This document shows, one piece after another, positions 5,447-5,464 of a DNA stretch of 5,464 nt (position 1 is the first letter of the stretch; each line of letters begins with the position of its first letter). Origin of the DNA: Armatimonadota bacterium (GTDB taxonomy: Bacteria > Armatimonadota > JAAZEB01); contig DUUU01000516.1 in NCBI GenBank assembly GCA_012841485.1, positions 1 through 5,464 of the forward strand, read 5' to 3'. The position numbers and the translations under genes are program-made. The notes beneath the pieces were generated by a model that ran no database searches, had not been told where the DNA came from, and worked only from the letters and a program-made list of their open reading frames with translations.

Positions 5447-5464
5447 CTACTCGCCAGTGGCAGG
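5447..5464 (-). CDS. possible last codons of rpsE (ribosomal protein S5), partial
   Basis: The five codons at the window edge read Pro-Ala-Thr-Gly-Glu and then TAG. In the usual spc operon order rpsE immediately precedes rpmD, so this could be the tail of S5. Five residues cannot identify a protein and S5 tails vary, so the call rests only on gene order. Another minus frame runs through this region open into rpmD, but its translation (Arg/Ala/Pro-rich) resembles nothing known. The rest of the gene lies outside the window. Confidence 0.25.
   Translation of the reverse strand, partial: PATGE

Noticed and set aside
5286..5447. 54-residue N-terminal extension of L30, or a frameshifted rpsE tail
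   Set aside because: The translation is Arg/Ala/Pro-rich and matches neither L30 nor S5. A 150-residue L30 would be far outside the family size.

Overview
This 5.46-kb window is a GC-rich, wholly housekeeping stretch: the 3' part of the bacterial spc ribosomal-protein cluster joined to the first genes of the alpha cluster. Every gene lies on the minus strand, so transcription runs from high to low coordinates: (end of rpsE?) - rpmD (L30) - rplO (L15) - secY - map - infA (IF1) - rpmJ (L36) - rpsM (S13) - rpsK (S11) - rpsD (S4). rpoA would be expected just beyond position 1. The organism is a bacterium. The zinc-ribbon S4 beginning [16 protein letters not shown], the high GC content and the gene order fit Chloroflexota or a neighbouring deep Gram-positive-like lineage, but this placement is an inference from memory of family sequences and is not firm.

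Layout: rpmD and rplO overlap by 4 bases and rplO-secY are 19 bases apart, so these three are tightly coupled. secY is followed directly by map with no adenylate kinase gene between them; the spacer instead holds two strong GC hairpins. A 95-base spacer separates map from infA. Two larger spacers follow: infA-rpmJ (217 bases) contains GC hairpins and then a good sigma-70-type promoter (TGGTCA, 17 bases, TACAAT with an extended -10). rpmJ-rpsM (194 bases) is a hairpin-rich, apparently untranslated stretch exactly where the alpha-operon leader lies in E. coli, making it a candidate S4 control region. rpsM, rpsK and rpsD are then packed with 9- and 3-base gaps, their ribosome-binding sites overlapping the preceding gene ends.

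Functionally the set builds the ribosome (L30, L15, L36, S13, S11, S4), starts translation (IF1), removes the initiator methionine (MetAP) and inserts or exports new proteins (SecY). Two starts differ from the longest open frame or from ATG: rpsM and map both appear to use TTG, each set by a well-placed Shine-Dalgarno sequence. No mobile elements, CRISPR arrays, tRNAs or rRNAs are visible. There is no gene-free stretch over 300 bases. I see no new multi-gene system here; the interesting material is in the non-coding spacers.
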